Assembly: GCA_025769875.1 (NCBI GenBank)
Contig: JAGFNK010000427.1
Coordinates: 1-44,830 of the forward strand
DNA: 44,830 bases
Reading direction: 5' to 3'
From: Russula earlei
Taxonomy: Eukaryota; Basidiomycota; Agaricomycetes; Russulales; Russulaceae
Shown here: positions 1-10,403 of the stretch, piece by piece
Layout of the letters: every line of letters starts with the position of its first letter
Position numbering within the stretch: the stretch's first letter is position 1
Program-made: the position numbers and the translations under genes
The notes under the pieces: generated by a model
The model's input: the letters and a program-made list of their open reading frames with translations, nothing else
What the model was told of the DNA's origin: nothing
Databases searched by the model: none

Positions 1-120
1 CAACCTACATTCAGCCACAATGGGATCCTGCAAGAAGGGGAATACACGTTCTGCAACGGGGAACTGGCGGTGAATGAATGTACGCACATGACCTGATTGT
101 TTGTCACTCTTTGGAGCCCA
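1..120. repeat. Left copy of a diverged duplicated segment
   Basis: This edge segment matches 7330-7500 in the same order. One shared block is about 21 nt (cac-atgg--tcctgcaagaag at 16-38 and 7335-7356), one is an exact 13-mer (gcacatgacctga), and one is a pyrimidine-rich block (ttgtttg-ca-tcttt). Read on the minus strand, both copies can encode a similar short peptide (TF...FFLQDSIV versus TFIHRQF...PFLQDPIV). The left copy may therefore be the edge of a minus-strand gene that continues outside the window. No family was recognised. Confidence 0.5.
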
Positions 121-1729
121 GTAGTCGTACTCTCGAAATCCACGATTTCCATTTCCCGACACTCACTGTGCCATGACCCCGTCACGCCCATCTTCCCTTT
201 GTCTCTCTCCACTTGAGCAGTCACTCACGAGATCAACACTTTACAATACGGTCCCTTTCACTTTTCTTTAGACGAACTATCCTCGTCATTTCTGCTTTAT
301 TTTATTTTTGCGCACACCATGTCACATGCAGCCTTGCCTCGATGTGATCTCCCTGTCTCGCGCGTCCGCCTGTTCGTACCCACCCCACAAGATTTCTTAC
401 TCGTTTTACGGCCTTGGACTCTTTGTACATAGGTACGGTACCATTGCAATTAAGGACTTAATCACTTCGCCTGCAAATCTATCAAGTCTCGTTCTGTGTG
501 AGCCTGCTACGTCCTCCATGTCATTCCTCATTCATCCCTTCCCTTTACTTCGTCTCTTCACCGTCTGTCTCCGCATCTCTCCACCGCCTGAGTGCTTTGC
601 CGTTTCTTTCCCTCTGCGCTCGTCCCTGGGTTTTTCCTACTCGCCCCCGTCTCGTCTACCGTCCTGCCCTGCCCACGCCATTTCCTTCGCCCTTTATCCT
701 AGTATTCGACCGCTCACTGGCACCCATACCCTTTCCCACGTCTCTTTGTCCGCGCTTGCCCCCGTCCCGCCTCTTTGCGCACGCAGCCTACTCTCTGCTC
801 ACCTAATCATCCATGCCTCAGTCCTTGTCCTCCTTCGCTCGCCCTCGCGCCTCGCTATACAAATCGCCCCGTCCATTTTTGCCAGTCTGCCCGATTCGGA
901 TCCCATTTCCGACTTCGTCCGTCCCCCGCCGCTTCCCGTGGACTCGTTTCGCCCGACCTGTTCCCAATTGACTCACCATCACTGCCTCACTCGTTGTCTC
1001 TGAAATCGCAGTACCCATCTACCCCGATGGTACAGCGACATAGAGTGGCCACCCAACGAAATTTTACTTCCGAAGGGGTGTAAGTACTATGTGTCATTTC
1101 TCCATCACATATGCTGACCGCAGTGTCGTTTGGTTAACGAGAGCGTGGGAAGCTGGGCCGAGCACTTCACGAATATCTATCATTGGTATTAAAAATGATA
1201 CCGCGGGACAATCGTTACAGGGCCGTCGAACGGCAGAAAAAATATTATTAAAGCGCCCTATACTGTGATGGATCTGTTGACTCGAAGGGACATAAACGTG
1301 CGTGCCTCGGCGTTGAGCAAAGTGAGCTGGGGTTTTTGATCAAAACGGTTCTATGTCGGATAATTCGTGAGCGAAGGTATTCGGGCAGTTCTGATAGTAT
1401 CTATGGTACGCGATTCCCGTCGAGTTTGACCATGAGATGACCTCGGTCTGATCCATGGATATTACGCATGTTACTCATGCCACTTCGGTTTCACGGGCGA
1501 CGTTATTTTGAGATTGCTGAGCCCACACTCGTTTAATGTCAAATGTGCCCGTAACCAAAAGGCGATGTCTGCTGCCCTTATTCGTGCCTACTGCCGTACC
1601 GCCTCAACCACTACTTGTCTCATACTCGTGCTCGTGAGAGAAAAACTGTCCTCGGCGCTATCTGTCTATATCAGGAGAGCAGCAAGCAGCCACGCCTTAA
1701 CATGAGCGGCGATTGTCTCCTCCCTACTG
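121..1729. other. Non-coding stretch and upstream region of the NLR-like gene
   Basis: No convincing gene is seen. Positions 500-1010 are strongly pyrimidine-rich on the plus strand, so open frames there give Ser/Pro/Leu-rich peptides without domains. The last 600 bases before 1730 are mixed in composition and presumably hold the promoter and 5' leader of the receptor gene. A small palindromic element (ggtat...atacc) lies near 1184-1200. The stretch could be the decayed remains of a paralogue, given the duplicated segment at its left end. Confidence 0.4.
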
Positions 1730-4700
1730 ATGGATGTCCCATCCGGTTCCTCTCATTTCAGATCACTCTTCGAGGCAGCCCTCCAAAACTATGAAACACA
1801 GACGGGGACAAAATTAGTCGACCATCCTCTCGCAAAGCAACTCGAAACATGCCACTCTGTGGAGTCCATAACTGCCTTTTTTCAAACCCAAGTGTCTGCG
1901 TTCCGTGAATTTCGAGAAGATGGAAAGGTCATGAATTTGCTCAAACGTGCTGTCCCTGTTCTCCATGCCATATCCACCAACTCGATCCTTCGGGACAGTA
2001 TCAGCGTAGTACGTCGCCGTCGACTGATGGGTATCGGTGGTCCTGCTTATCATTTTCTGATAGCCATTTCCGCCAGCAAAAGCAATATTCGCCAGCCTCG
2101 CTATTCTCTTTGCAGTATGTGTCCTTCACAGTTCATATGAGTATGCTTTTGTGACGCTCGAGGTTATCAGACCATCGAAAGCGTTAACGCCAGCTTCAGT
2201 TCACTGCTAAACCTGCTCAAGTGCATCGGAAAGTTCCTGAACCGACTTGATATTTATGTCAAGATCCCCCCTACACCTGCCATAACAGAAGTAGTTATTG
2301 AAATAATTGTGGAGCTTATCTCGACACTCGCTCTGGAGACGAAAGAGGTGAAACAAGGGCGGCTGAGTAAGCCCTTCACATGCATTCGATACTTCTTTGG
2401 CTCAATGGATGGTAGAGAAATTTTTAAAGAAGTTCTTGGGGGATAGCAAGGTGGAAGATGCACTTCAGCGGCTCGATAGACTGGTTCAGGAAGAGTCCCG
2501 GGCGACTGGAGCTCAGACTCTTGCAGTCGTCTACGGTATTGATCAGAAAATAGACCGATTGAGGAATGGTGCGGAAACACCAGTCGACTCGACACTCACA
2601 CGTGGCTGAATGTTCATCCCTCTAGATGACAAGACATCTGCGAGCCGTCACCGGGAAGTTCCAAGTACGTCCCGCTGGCGGTGATAAGCTTGTGTCGAGT
2701 CTCATCCTATCCATAGAAATTACCCCGAACAACGCGAGTCACGTGAATAAATCCAACGCCAATTGTTGGTTGTCTCTTCTCCATGTCGTTGATTTGGAAC
2801 ACTGACACATTTTTCGCAGGCGATCGGTTGCAGAAAGACCTTCGAAATTGGCTCTCTCCACCTGATCCGTGGAAAAACCACAATGCTGCACACAAATCAC
2901 GCCATGTTGGAACGGCGACATGGTTCCTTGAAGGCAAGACCTATTCTGAGTGGAAATCATCTGGTCACAGCTCACTTTTGTGGATTCATGGAAAACGTCC
3001 GTATTTTGGACATTCACGCCTTCGCTGAGGCTGATACTACTTTATAGCAGGAGCAGGGAAGAGCGTGCTTTGGTGAGTCCAACACCCGATATTTCTGCTT
3101 CAGTGACATAACTATTTCCCAGTTCGGCAATCATCGAGGACATCAACGAGATGCGCAAATCAGGAAAAATATCACTCGCATTTTTCTATTGTGATTTCAG
3201 GGAGGACAAGAAGAAGGACCGACGTGAATTGCTTTCATCCCTCCTTGTCCAGCTTTGTAATCAGTCCGATTCCTATTATGATGTTCTTTCCGACTTCTAT
3301 CTGGCACATGGTCGTGGTTCTCAGGATCCTGGCGACAATGAACTTCTACATTGTTTCATCCGTATGTTGCAAGTATCACGGGAAGCCCCCATTTTCGTCG
3401 TCGTGGACGCACTGGACGAGCTACCGAACACAACTGGCATGCCATCCCCCCGGGAAGAAGTCTTAGGCCTCGTAGCAGCGTTTGTAAACTTAAAAATTCC
3501 GAATCTCCACATCTGCGTAACGAGCCGACCGGAGGCTGATATCAGGCCTGTCCTGGATCCTTTGGCTTTCCGATCCATTTCCCTGCACAGCGAGAGAGGT
3601 CAAATGCAGGACATCGTCGAGTATATCAAGTCAGTCGTGAACACGGACGCAATGATGCAAAGATGGAAGGCCGCAGACAAGAAGCTAGTTGTTGATGTGC
3701 TGAACGAGAAAGCTAAGGGAATGTAAGGCCATAATATCATGCATCATTAGGACCCTCCCTGATACGCATCATGTAGGTTCCGATGGGTTTTCTGTCAGCT
3801 TGTTTACCTTCGACGCTGCATTCCGGCACGTATTCGACATGCTCTGGACGAATTACCAGAGACTCTGGATGGGACATACGAACGGATTTTACGAGATATC
3901 GACGAACAAAACTGGGAATATGCTCACCATCTGTTCGAATGTGTTGCGGTAGCTTCCCGTCCGCTTCGTGTCGAGGAGCTCGCGGAGATCCTTGCAGTTG
4001 ATTTCCACGCGGGGACCATTCCCATGTATCTTGCAGATTGGCGTCTCGAAGACCCAAGAAATGATGTGCTATCTATGTGCTCCAGTCTTCTTTCCATTGT
4101 CACGGTGGAAGATGAGCAGCAAGTTATTGAATTTTCGCATTTCTCCGTTAAGGAGTATTTGACGTCGGTCCGACTCTCCAACGGAGACATCATTTCCCGA
4201 TACCATGTATCCATGACATCTGCGCACACGACGGCCGCGCAAGCCTGTCTTGGGGCTCTCCTCCACCTAGATAAAACGATCAGTCGCCACTCCCTGAAGA
4301 AGTTTCCACTTGTCAGATATGCTGCCGAGTACGTGGTGGACCACGCCCGGTTCGAAGGTGTGTGGCCGAAGGTGAAAGATGGGATGAAACGTCTCTTCGA
4401 TCCCTATAGGTCACACCTTACTCTTTGGATCTGGGTATATGCTCCAAACACCGCCTTCTTGTTTGTACGCCAGTCAGAGAGAATGTCATCACGACTACCA
4501 GCGACACCCTTGCATTACGCTGCTCATTACGGGCTACACGACATTATGGAGTTCCTCGTCACGGAGCGCTCACAAGACGTGAACGCTTCACGCATTTCAA
4601 ACGGTGCAACTCCATTGCACGTGGTGTCATGCGTGAGGGTTGCTAGATTCCTTCTTGAGCATGGTGCGGACGCGACTGCGCAGGACGTGTTCAAGCAAAC

Positions 4701-6937
4701 TCCATTGCACCATGCGCAGAGCGTGGACATTGCTCGGGTTCTTCTAGAACATGGTGCGAATGCGACAGCCCGAGACGATTATGAGCGGACGCCATTGCAC
4801 CAAGCGAAGAGTGTGGAAATTGCTCGGCTCCTTCTCGAGCACGGGGCAGATGCAACTGCAGAGGATGAGAGCAAACAGACCCCATTACACCAAGCGCGAA
4901 CTGTGGACCACGTTCGGCTGCTTCTTGATCATGGCGCAAAGGTGACAGCCCAGGACAACTGCAACGGCACTCCATTGCACGGGCAACGGAATGTGGAAGT
5001 CGTTCAATTCCTTCTTGAGCACGGCGCAGATGCAAATGCCCAAGACAATTACAAGAGAACTCCATTGCATTATGCACGGAGCGTAGAAGTTGCTAGGCTC
5101 CTTCTCAAACACGGTGCAGACGCGACAGCACAGGACGAGGACAAATGGACACCCTTGCACTATGCAAACGATGTGGAAGTTGCTCAGCTCCTTCTAGAGC
5201 ATGGCGCAGATGCAACTGCCAAGGAAGCGTACAATCAGACTCCGTTGTACCGAGCGAGAACTGCGGACCACGTTCGGCTCCTTCTCGATCATGGCGCAGA
5301 TGTGACAGCCCAGGACTTTGACAAACGCACTCCATTGCACAATGCGCAGAATGTGGAACGTGCTCGGCTTCTTCTTGAGCGCGGCGCAGATGCAACCGCT
5401 CAAGACGATCATAAGCGCACACCATTGCACCATACGCAGAGTGTGGAAATTGCTCTCCTCCTTCTCGTACATGGCGCAGATCCGACTTCCCAAGACGATG
5501 ACAAGCGCACTCCGTTGCACTACGCGTGGTGGAATGCGGAAGTTGCTCGGCTCCTCCTTGAGCACGGTGCAGATCCGACAGCGCAGGACATCGTCAAGGG
5601 CACTCCAATGCATCACGGGCCGAGTGTGGAGGTCGTTCGACTGCTTCTTGAGCACGGGGCGGATGCAACTGCCAAGGACAATTACAAGGCAGACTCCGTT
5701 GCATAATCCGACGAGCGTGGAGGTTGCTCAGCTCCTTCTCGAGCACGGCGCGGATGCGACAGCCAAGGACGATTACAAGCGAACTCCATTGCACAATGCG
5801 CCGAGTGTGGAAGTTGCGCAGCTTCTTCTACATCACGGTGCGGATCCGACAGCCCGGGACGATCACAAGGAGACTCCATTGTACCATGCGCGGAGTGTGG
5901 AAATTGCTCAACTCCTTCTCGAGCATGGCGCAGATCCAACTTCCCAAGACGATTACAAGCGCACTCCATTGCACGTCGTGTCGTCGAATGCGGAAGTTGC
6001 TCGGCTCCTCCTTGAGCACGGTGCAGATCCGACAGCGCAAGACATCGTAAGGCGCACTCCATTGCATTACTGGCAGAGTGTGGAGATCGTTCGACTACTT
6101 CTTGAGCACGGGGCAGATGCAACTGCCAAGGATGACCGCAAGCGAACTCCATTGCACGAGGCCAAGAATGAGAAAGTGGTTCGACTCCTTCTTGCGCACG
6201 GTGCGGATCCGGTAGCACAGGACAAGGACAAGCGAACTCCTTTGCACAATACGCATGGTGTGGAAGTTGCCCAGCTCCTTCTCAAACATGGCGCAGAGGC
6301 AACTGCCAAAGATGATTTCAATCGCACTCCTTTGCACGAGGCGGAGGATGCGGATGTGGTTCGATGCCTTCTCAAGCACGACGCAGATCCGACAGCCCAA
6401 GACGTCGACAAGCGAACTCCTTTGCACTATGCTCGGGATGTGCAAGTCGCACGAGTCCTTCTCGAGCATGGTGCAGATCCGACGGCCCAGGACGAGTTCA
6501 AACGGACTCCACTACACCACGCAGGGAATGTCGCGGTTGTTCGACTCCTTCTCGAACACGGTGCAGATGCAACAGTCAAGGACGAGTACGAGCGGACTCC
6601 ATTGCATGAGGTGCGATATCCACAAGTTGCTCAGTCCCTTCTCGACCATGGCGCGGATGTGACAGTACAAGATAACGGCAAGCGGACGCCATTGCACTAT
6701 GCTTGGAGTGTGAAAGTTGCCCAACTCCTCCTTGATCGTGGTGCAGATCCGATGGCCTTGGACGAGGATGACGAGACCCCGCTACATTGGGCATCACGGA
6801 GGGGAGATGTGGAGATTTGTCGTCTTCTTTTGGGGCACAGCGCATATGCGAGTGCCCAAAACAATGCATACCAGACTCTGCTCGAAGAAGCAGAAGCAAA
6901 TCGGTCGAGGCCTAAAAGTCTGGTCAAATTCAAATAA
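1730..6937 (+). CDS. Goodbye-NACHT-ankyrin STAND (NLR-like) protein, frameshifted
   Basis: Fungal NLR-like signalling ATPase, a family thought to sense non-self or stress and oligomerise on ligand binding. Phase-consistent exons are 1730-2008, 2064-2114, 2171-2366, 2416-2568, 2626-2664, 2820-2996, 3048-3072, 3123-3722 and 3777 onward. Residues 8-125 resemble the basidiomycete Goodbye domain (FPPAKAIFA; ITEVVIEIIVEL). NACHT begins near residue 290: Walker A GKPGAGKSV is assembled across two introns, Walker B is VVVDALDEL, and CVTSRPE follows. A conserved region (FSHFSVKEYLTS) precedes 26 ankyrin units from about residue 750. An extra G at 5688/5689 (aattacaagGc) puts a stop at 5704-5706. Removing it restores the array to 6937, giving about 1560 residues instead of about 1150. 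Intron 5 (155 nt) is long for this locus and could hide a small exon. Intron 6 uses a rare GTCCGT donor. The frame break may be an assembly error. Confidence 0.9.
5419..5690 (+). repeat. First copy of an intragenic three-unit ankyrin block
   Basis: Units 11-13 (TSQDD-KR, the 31-residue NAEVARLLLEHGADPTAQDIV unit, then a SVE-VRLLLEHGADATAKD unit) recur as units 16-18, about 454 bp downstream. The run from about 5539 to 5590 is almost base-for-base identical to 5993-6048. This indicates a duplication with a period of five repeat units inside the array. Confidence 0.75.
5873..6140 (+). repeat. Second copy of the intragenic ankyrin block
   Basis: Partner of the block at 5419-5690. The rare 31-residue unit occurs only in these two places, which makes independent origin unlikely. 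Confidence 0.75.
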
Positions 6938-7329
6938 CAATACCTAGGCAGTAAAACATCGTTATTGCGCAACTCACGTCACGTCGGGGTTCAAGTCCGT
7001 GCAATAAACCCTCCGTCGTTATCCCACGAGATAGAGAGCTTGGCTATTCAAGAATCCGACAATGAAACCTTTTGAATGCAAGCCGACGTCATGGGTGGTT
7101 CGATCAGACTTTTTCTACAGATGCGGATCCCGGTTTACACTTCCACACACCACACGCTTTATTACGCAAATAATGTTGGAGCTGTAGGATTACAACTATG
7201 TACAATATTAGCTTTAAAGGAGTTGTAAAGGAATGTGTAGCACTGACCTCAGTCTTGTGTATAGAAGACTGAGGGAAAAAACGAACGTTATAGTAAGTAA
7301 CGTCCAGACCTCTCATTTTTCTGAGGGAC
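6938..7329. other. Intergenic region after the NLR-like gene
   Basis: No gene is seen. It contains the tRNA-like stub at 6962-7007 and otherwise mixed-composition sequence. Its right end runs into the duplicated segment shared with the left edge. Confidence 0.5.
6962..7007 (+). other. tRNA-like stub with Pol III B-box match
   Basis: A perfect 7-bp pairing of ttattgc (6962-6968) with gcaataa (7001-7007) flanks ggttcaagtcc (6988-6998). The latter fits the Pol III B-box / T-arm consensus GGTTCRANNCC exactly. There is no room for D and anticodon arms, and no clear A box was found. It could be a decayed tRNA, the tail of a tRNA-derived SINE, or chance. It is not called as a functional tRNA. Confidence 0.3.
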
Positions 7330-7500
7330 CCTGACACGATGGAGTCCTGCAAGAAGAAATTCACGCCATTTGCGGCTTGCTGACGGGAGTTCGGCGCCGT
7401 GAATGTAGATGCCAACTGGAGTTGAGGTAAAGGTCACGTTGGTTGCCTCAAGGTGCACATGACCTGACAAGGACGCGTACCCTTTGTTTGGCATTCTTTA
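7330..7500. repeat. Right copy of the diverged duplicated segment
   Basis: Partner of bases 1-120, with conserved block order but about 45 extra bases. On the minus strand it has an open frame starting MPNKGYASLSGHVH and a TTTCTTCTTGCAG acceptor-like motif. It may be a fragment of the same unknown minus-strand gene represented at the left edge. It also lies directly upstream of the next plus-strand gene and could now serve in its promoter. Confidence 0.45.
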
Positions 7501-7577
7501 CCTCTGTGTTTGCCCTCAACCACCATACCCGCCATCACTTTCCTCTCTTAACTCTTGATATCCTCAGCAAGAGTAAA

Positions 7578-10034
7578 ATGAAGTCGTACACAGATAGAGG
7601 CGTACAGGCTGGCTCTCCTCTGCTTCAATCTTGCATCTTGTCCCTGGACCCCGAAATACCCTCGCCGTCGCCGGAACACCCTTCGTTTGCAAATGGCGAT
7701 CCCCACCTCTCTCCTTTAGCTGCTCCTTTACAGACTTCTCGCGCATATAGCTACTCTCGAGTACATAGCTCCCCGTTCACGAGGACAGAGGCATCTCGTG
7801 CTACAAAACCCCGCGGGTTGCCCCAATTGAGGCCGCCCACGACCAGGCACTCGGCCATCAGGGTTGTTTCTCTTCCTGAAGATTCTCTCTCGGCTACTGG
7901 GAAATTTGAACACAATCTTGTTCAGCGTGTTGTCTCAATGCCAGAACAGAGACTCGCCGGTGGCCAGCTCGCTGAAAGTAGCTTTTCTACTGAAGGGTTT
8001 GACAGTTCGATGATGAGTGGCGGCTCCTTCCTCTCTGGAACAGATACCACATCCGGTATATGTCTCCCGAGCCATAACCAGGACGTCATCTCTTATCCGA
8101 CTTCTTACCTTCTCTAGATTCGGTACTCATCATCGAAAATAATTGCGGTTTGTCTGAAGCATTTTTGAGCAATCAAAATACTACCAAATCTGGATCTCCT
8201 GTTTCTGAGGAGAAGATAGCACCCAGCGATGAGGGTAGGCGTGTTATTGGATGTCCTATGGTGAATACATAGCTACATTCTCTCAGGATGGATCACCTGG
8301 GCGAAATCACCCCCTCGGCCTATTCCCTGCACTGCACGGGCCCCTTTCTTTACCCTATGCGCGCTGCCCATCGTAAGTCGTCACCACAGCTCCTCTAGTA
8401 TTCTTACTCACACTCCTCTAAGCGGTGCTGAAGGCACGGTTATTGAAGAGCCAGATAATTTACCGCGGGTGATATGGGGACTAGATTCTGAGGAGCATAG
8501 CCTTGGCGATTTAGGTTCAGATGCCAACATAAAGAAGCAAGAAATTACAACACAGTCATTGCACCATTTTCGCCATTCTCCTCGCCACTATGAGTCTGAA
8601 AAAGATATCTCTGCAGCCGCTACGAGGACGCACGCTACAACTGTCACTATGCATTCTCCGAGGAGATCGGGACCAGACGACACTGACTACTGTGCTGTGC
8701 CTCCGGCCATGTCCGGATCCCGAACTGACCTGATGTATTCCCGTCATCCGTACAATGAGGCCATCGTTCTGGAGAACCTTGTTGACAGAAGAACTACCAG
8801 AGGGGTAAATGGATACGATGCGATCGGAAATCTGACGAGAACTTTGGAGCACAATCTACATATGCGAGAATCTGACTTTGAGCACCATACCAATGACATT
8901 TTAGACCGTAACATCCTGCCTAGGGCTTATGGATCTCGAAATTCTCTAACCTCATCTAGGTCTAGTCTCCCTGCCATGAGAGTCTCATCTCGCCCGGCAG
9001 TTGGTTCCGCTCTTCCTCAAATTCTTATTGAGCCTCGCTCTCCAGAAAACCACCAGACGTCGTCGCGTCGGATGACTGCAATCGAGCTAGCTCACCAATT
9101 TCAACAACACCAACTCTTGAAAATGCAACAGCAAAGTCTACTACCTACACCTCCCAATTCTTCGTCTCCACTTTGGTCATCTGACTTTTCTCCGTACAGC
9201 AATCGCTCAGTATCTCCTGCCTCCCTTAGACATCAAGTAGTTCAGGCACAGTTGCGGGACTCAGAGGTGTCAGACCGTCATTTAGCACGAGAGCGCTTGG
9301 GCCGTTCCATTGTACATGATTCTAATCCCTCTCCCTTGGCCCCTGCCCCACTAATCAACTCGGCTTCCCGGCTGAATTATCCTGGCTATGATCTAGACCC
9401 GGTTACATCCCAGGCTTTGACGAATCTGCTTGCTACACAAGATGTACAGCATCTGTCTCCTCTCTCTTCCGAAGTTTTATTGCCTGTCACACGCGCTCCG
9501 CAGACTTTGCCCGAGTACATCGGCCGTGACACTCGGCGATACGCTGTGCCGCGCCACGACACGCTATTATCTCCCTCCTCCCCAGAGTATCCGCAGGGAC
9601 TCCCTCAGCCCCATATTGCGAGGTCTATCCCACTAGCACGGCTCATGCAACGTCGTTTGTCGTCTGTTCCGGAAGAGGACTCTAGCCCAACCATCCATGG
9701 ACGCTCACCATCACCTCGGGTTATGAGGAATGGTGCAGACCGACCGTATCTCTACCCTCCTGTTCCACGCGAAAATCAATATGCCGAGATGTTTGCGCTC
9801 TCAAATAACTGTTCAGGACCTTATTCGGAGTCAGCATCTCGAGGCTTACAGGGTAAACTTCGTGGCTCTGTCTTTGGTGGCAGGAGTTCTACTGTCGGTA
9901 TGGATACTCTTGATGTTCAAGGACGCTACAGAGCTCGACACGAAGGCGGCACATCAGAGAAAGATGTTGTGCAGAGAAGAGCTGGGGGTCTGAAGAAGAC
10001 TCGTGGGCGATCTCCAAAATTTCATGGTAATTGA
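7578..10034 (+). CDS. Ser/Pro-rich, largely disordered protein of unknown function
   Basis: Not recognised. The chosen start is MKSYTDRGVQ at 7578. An intron at 8056-8117 (GTATAT...TCTCTAG) joins in phase and removes an in-frame stop. A second intron is likely at 8235-8286 (GTAGGC...CTCTCAG). A third candidate (GTAAGT at about 8372) has perfect ends but breaks phase with that choice, so the 8235-8425 structure is uncertain. The main exon (from about 8420) codes some 530 residues rich in Ser, Pro, Arg and Gln, with a Gln/His patch (HQFQQHQLLKMQQQ), PTPPNSSSP and several SPSP-type motifs. No transmembrane segment or catalytic motif is visible. The basic, Ser/Pro-dotted composition suggests a phospho-regulated scaffold or regulatory protein, but that is inference. 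Confidence 0.65.
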
Positions 10035-10403
10035 AGACATCGAATCAGCGCTCCCATCAAGTCGACCGGCTACCGAATGTGATGGAGTCTGCTGGCATGC
10101 TTCCAAACTTGAGTCTCTTTCCTCCTACTCCCTCAAACTTGTTGTCTCTGCACTCCGCTTCGCTCGCACGTTCTGATATTGGCTTCTGTAGCACTCCTCA
10201 CGTCACTCGTACAATCGCATTTCTTAGTCTTCACTGTATAAATCAAACGGCGGTCTTTCAAGCAGTGTATGATATCATTTTGGAACGTATAGACAGAATG
10301 AATTCTCATATCTTCGTAAAGAGTGCGACACTTGTGGCCGAGCTTGTCGGCGTTGAAATCTTCTACGTTTGAGCGTAAAGTGACCTCCTTCCGTCCAACC
10401 ATC
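10035..10403. terminator. Convergent 3' intergenic region
   Basis: This region lies between the ends of two genes transcribed toward each other. No coding sequence or conserved signal was recognised beyond AT-rich patches that could serve polyadenylation. Confidence 0.35.

Larger units (their letters stand above)
4500..6870 (+). repeat. Tandem 90-bp ankyrin-coding repeat array (26 units)
   Basis: After one canonical unit the array continues in 30-residue units of the pattern TPLHxAxxVEVAxLLLEHGADATAQDxxKR, three residues shorter than the usual 33. Two units have 31 residues (NAEVARLLLEHGAD versions near 5520 and 5975). The last unit (TPLHWASRRGDVEICRLLL) is canonical again. Nucleotide identity between units is high around the LLLEHGAD codons, so the array behaves as a DNA tandem repeat prone to unequal exchange. 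Because 90 is divisible by three, long shadow frames occur on both strands. Confidence 0.9.

Noticed and set aside
308..1003. Plus-strand open frame of about 230 residues
   Set aside because: It lies in pyrimidine-rich DNA, gives Ser/Pro/Leu-rich sequence in all three frames, and has no domain or splice logic.
4527..6724. Many long antisense and alternate frames across the ankyrin array
   Set aside because: They are by-products of a 90-bp repeat divisible by three. Only the frame with TPLH/LLLEHGAD units continues from the NACHT part.
4500..6870. Regular 90-bp repeats considered as a CRISPR-like or satellite array
   Set aside because: There are no spacers. The repeats are coding and joined in frame to the receptor.
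6962..7007. Functional tRNA gene
   Set aside because: D and anticodon arms are absent and the T stem has a mismatch. Kept only as a tRNA-like stub.
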